DNA of 64,000 nucleotides, from positions 3,606,517-3,670,516 of the forward strand of contig NZ_CM001977.1 in NCBI RefSeq assembly GCF_000406165.1, written 5' to 3'. The notes beneath the pieces were generated by a model. It was given only the letters and a program-made list of their open reading frames with translations. It had not been told where the DNA came from and made no database searches. The stretch is from Dickeya zeae NCPPB 2538. Lineage in GTDB: Bacteria; Pseudomonadota; Gammaproteobacteria; Enterobacterales; Enterobacteriaceae. Position numbers and translations under genes: made by a program. Positions 61,924-64,000 of the stretch are shown one piece after another. Position 1 is the first letter of the stretch; every line of letters starts with the position of its first letter.

Positions 61924-63117
61924 GTGTTCCAGAATGTCGACGCCTATGCTGGCGACCCTATCCTGTCCCTGATGGAAAAATTCAAGCAGGATCCCCGTAC
62001 TGATAAAGTCAACCTCAGCATCGGGTTGTATTACGACGGTCAAGGCGTCATTCCTCAGTTGCAGGCGGTCAACGCCGCAGAAACCCAGTTGCAGGCAGAG
62101 CCGCAACACGCCTCGGTTTACCTGCCGATGGAAGGTCTGGCCGCTTACCGCAGCGCGGTACAAACGCTGCTGTTCGGCGAGCACCACCCGGCGCTTACCG
62201 CGCAGCGTGTCGCCACCATCCAGACCCTGGGCGGCTCCGGCGCGCTGAAAGTGGGGGCCGATTTCCTCAAACGTTATTTCCCGGACTCCGAAGTCTGGGT
62301 CAGCGACCCGACCTGGGAAAACCACATCGCGATTTTCTCCGGTGCCGGTTTTCAGGTGCATACCTACCCGTACTTTGACGCCGACACATTGGGCGTCAAC
62401 GTAGAAAAGATGATAAGCGCGCTGAAACAGCTGCCACCGCGCAGCATCGTGCTGCTGCACCCCTGCTGCCACAACCCGACCGGCTCAGACCTGACTCACG
62501 CCGAGTGGGACCGCGTCATCGAAGTGCTGATCAAAGGCGAGCTGGTGCCGTTTCTGGATATCGCTTATCAGGGCTTTGGTGGCGGCATGGACGACGATGC
62601 CTATGCCATTCGCGCCATCGCCAGTGCGGGCCTGCCTGCGTTGGTCAGCAACTCGTTTTCTAAAATCTTCTCGCTGTATGGCGAGCGCGTCGGCGGCTTG
62701 TCCGTCGTGTGTGAAGACCAGGACGCCGCCAGCCGCGTACTGGGGCAGTTGAAAGCCACCGTGCGCCGCAACTACTCCAGCCCGCCGAACTTCGGTGCCC
62801 AGGTGGTATCACGCGTACTGAACGACAGCACGCTCAACGCCAGCTGGCACGCAGAAGTGGAAGCGATGCGCCTGCGTATTCAGGAAATGCGCCAGACGCT
62901 GGTGGACGAGCTGAAAAAAGCGCTACCGGAGCGTAACTTTGACTACCTGCTAACCCAACGCGGCATGTTCAGCTACACCGGCTTTAGCGCCGCACAGGTA
63001 GACCGCCTGCGCGAAGAGTTCGGCGTGTATCTCATCGCCAGCGGCCGTGTTTGCATCGCCGGGTTAAACCATCACAACGTACAACGCGTCGCTGCTGCCT
63101 TCGCTGCCGTACAGTAA
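61924..63117 (+). CDS. tyrB: Aromatic amino acid aminotransferase TyrB
   Basis: PLP-dependent transaminase that makes Tyr and Phe (and Leu) from keto acids with glutamate as donor. From the GTG at 61924 (FQNVDAYAGDPILSLMEKF) it has 397 residues, as in E. coli. GTG 61915 is in frame but AGGAG lies at good spacing from 61924 only. PLP lysine in SNSFSKIFSLYGERVGG (about 247); IQTLGGSGALKVGADFLKRYFP and HPCCHNPTGSDLT are typical. In E. coli it follows alr directly. Confidence 0.96.
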   Translation: MFQNVDAYAGDPILSLMEKFKQDPRTDKVNLSIGLYYDGQGVIPQLQAVNAAETQLQAEPQHASVYLPMEGLAAYRSAVQTLLFGEHHPALTAQRVATIQTLGGSGALKVGADFLKRYFPDSEVWVSDPTWENHIAIFSGAGFQVHTYPYFDADTLGVNVEKMISALKQLPPRSIVLLHPCCHNPTGSDLTHAEWDRVIEVLIKGELVPFLDIAYQGFGGGMDDDAYAIRAIASAGLPALVSNSFSKIFSLYGERVGGLSVVCEDQDAASRVLGQLKATVRRNYSSPPNFGAQVVSRVLNDSTLNASWHAEVEAMRLRIQEMRQTLVDELKKALPERNFDYLLTQRGMFSYTGFSAAQVDRLREEFGVYLIASGRVCIAGLNHHNVQRVAAAFAAVQ

Positions 63118-63146
63118 GTTATTCCTTTCACTTTTTTACGCCCTTT

Positions 63147-63177
63147 CCCCCAGCCGGTAACGGTTGGGGGATTTTTT
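63147..63177 (+). terminator. Rho-independent terminator after tyrB
   Basis: CCCCCAGCC / GGTTGGGGG stem (one G-U) with a 6-nt loop, then A and seven T, 30 nt past the stop. Confidence 0.88.
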
Positions 63178-63254
63178 TATTCCTGTGCAGGAATGGGGCT
63201 GTTGACACACAGCCGGAGTGTTTTGTTATTGATTAGCGATATATATCAGGCTGG

Positions 63255-63521
63255 TGGGTGGTTTCGTGCGGGATAGACAATCGCGCTTCTCTACTATTTC
63301 ATCGCTCGCACGACAAGGAGAGGTGCAAGCGCCACCTCTCCTTGACCTCTGGCTGAGTGGCTAAACTACGCCGCTGACGCGGTGCCTTCGGCGTTCGCCT
63401 TCGCTGTTCGGACCGCCTGTGACGTGCTCCATGCACGGCACAGGCTTTCGCGGCGTCCTGCCGCTCATCCGGCGAAGTCGCCCACCTCAGCGTAGTTTTA
63501 ACGCCAGTAAACCCGTCAACC
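63255..63521 (-). repeat. Dispersed repeat element, copy C
   Basis: 267 bp, inverted relative to copy B and nearly identical to it over about 215 bp next to the CRISPR junction; the tyrB-proximal 50 bp differ except for the terminal GGTGGTTTCGTGCGGG. Fused to the truncated leader-distal repeat of array 2. Confidence 0.85.
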
Positions 63522-64000
63522 GCTGCCTGTGCGGCAGTGAACGCTCGTCCGATAGAACTCACCGAGTTTTTATTTTCTAAGCTGCCTATGCGGCAGTGAA
63601 CCACATTCTTGGCTGGGGAAACGGTTATTCCTGTTTCTAAGCTGCCTATGCGGCAGTGAACATTTCCCATTTATCACGCCGCCATCTGTGCACTTTCTAA
63701 GCTGCCTACTCGGCAGTGAACACGGTACGTTCATCTGCACTGCCATCGTCAACTTTCTAAGCTGCCTATGCGGCAGTGAACTTGCTGGTTTCCCGAACGG
63801 CTTTAATGACCTCTTTCTAAGCTGCCTATGCGGCAGTGAACCGCACAGACTACAAGATTCTCCCCGCAGGGATTTCTAAGCTGCCTATGCGGCAGTGAAC
63901 ATCTTTCAGAGCAGTCAGTGCCGGTGAAACCATTTCTAAGCTGCCTGTGCGGCAGTGAACTCTGGTATAGCGCCCAGTTAGTTGATCGGCTTTTTCTAAG
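63522..64000 (-). CRISPR. Type I-F CRISPR array 2 (partial, runs off the window)
   Basis: Read on the minus strand, the repeats start GTTCACTGCC, have the CTGCC/GGCAG stem and end GCTTAGAAA. On the plus strand: a truncated repeat 63522-63542, full repeats at 63574, 63634, 63694 (variant CTACTCGG), 63754, 63814, 63873 and 63933, and a partial one at 63993-64000; eight spacers of 31-32 bp. The truncated and variant repeats are on the left, so the leader lies to the right, outside the window, and transcription is leftwards, towards array 1. Confidence 0.96.

Noticed and set aside
58797..63117. cas genes between the two arrays
   Set aside because: All genes there have clear other identities (aroP, Lrp-type, YitT, tyrB); no Cas1, Cas3 or Csy protein motif seen.
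63299..63670. 123-codon minus-strand frame across element C and array 2 with a basic Arg-rich peptide
   Set aside because: The same peptide appears in every element copy but is joined to CRISPR repeats; the frame follows from the repeat, with no start signal.

Overview
The window reads as chromosome from a plant-associated member of the Pectobacteriaceae, most likely Dickeya. This is inferred from enterobacterial gene order (rpsF-priB-rpsR-rplI, nsrR-rnr-rlmB, yggR-yggS-proC-yggT-yggU-rdgB-hemW, aas-lplT ... galR ... lysA-lysR, dusA-pspG-qorA-dnaB-alr ... tyrB), several methyl-accepting chemotaxis proteins, and type I-F CRISPR arrays. No rRNA, tRNA, prophage or complete insertion sequence was seen.

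Layout. 0-4.6 kb: an MFS transporter, the ribosomal rpsF operon and a yjfP-like esterase. 4.7-15.3 kb: three chemoreceptors interleaved with bsmA, a small exported protein, rlmB, rnr and nsrR; two of the receptors have good sigma-28 promoters. 15.5-17.9 kb: an operon of a PucR-type regulator and a cytosine deaminase that lacks the E. coli Asp314 discriminator and so may act on 5-methylcytosine; it sits behind a sigma-54 promoter. 18-27 kb: a PAS-PAS-GGDEF-EAL protein, the ygg-proC-rdgB-hemW block and a PAS-GGDEF diguanylate cyclase. 27.5-33.5 kb: an entericidin lipoprotein, a 214-bp MITE-like repeat, elaA-lplT-aas, an OmrA/OmrB-type sRNA and lpxO. 33.5-43.6 kb: galR and lysA-lysR, normally neighbours, are separated by a beta-glucoside PTS cluster with two regulators; three TTGG-NATN-CCAA operators in its divergent promoter point to the UxuR/ExuR-like GntR protein. 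43.6-49.2 kb: an ABC importer related to the 2-aminoethylphosphonate type, with a cytoplasmic phosphodiesterase-family hydrolase and a divergent PhnR-like regulator. 49.3-56.3 kb: an AT-rich exported-protein gene, then dusA, pspG, qorA, dnaB, alr and a DUF1471 gene.

56.5-64 kb is the most unusual part. A frameshifted pheC-like gene stands next to the leader of a type I-F CRISPR array (15 full repeats plus one truncated). A second array runs in the opposite direction at the right edge and continues beyond it. In both arrays the leader-distal repeat is cut after the same base and joined to a nearly identical ~265-bp repeat element; a third, longer element copy lies beside galR. The two inverted element copies enclose aroP, an Lrp-type regulator, a YitT-family gene and tyrB. 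No cas gene is inside the window, so the arrays must be served from elsewhere.
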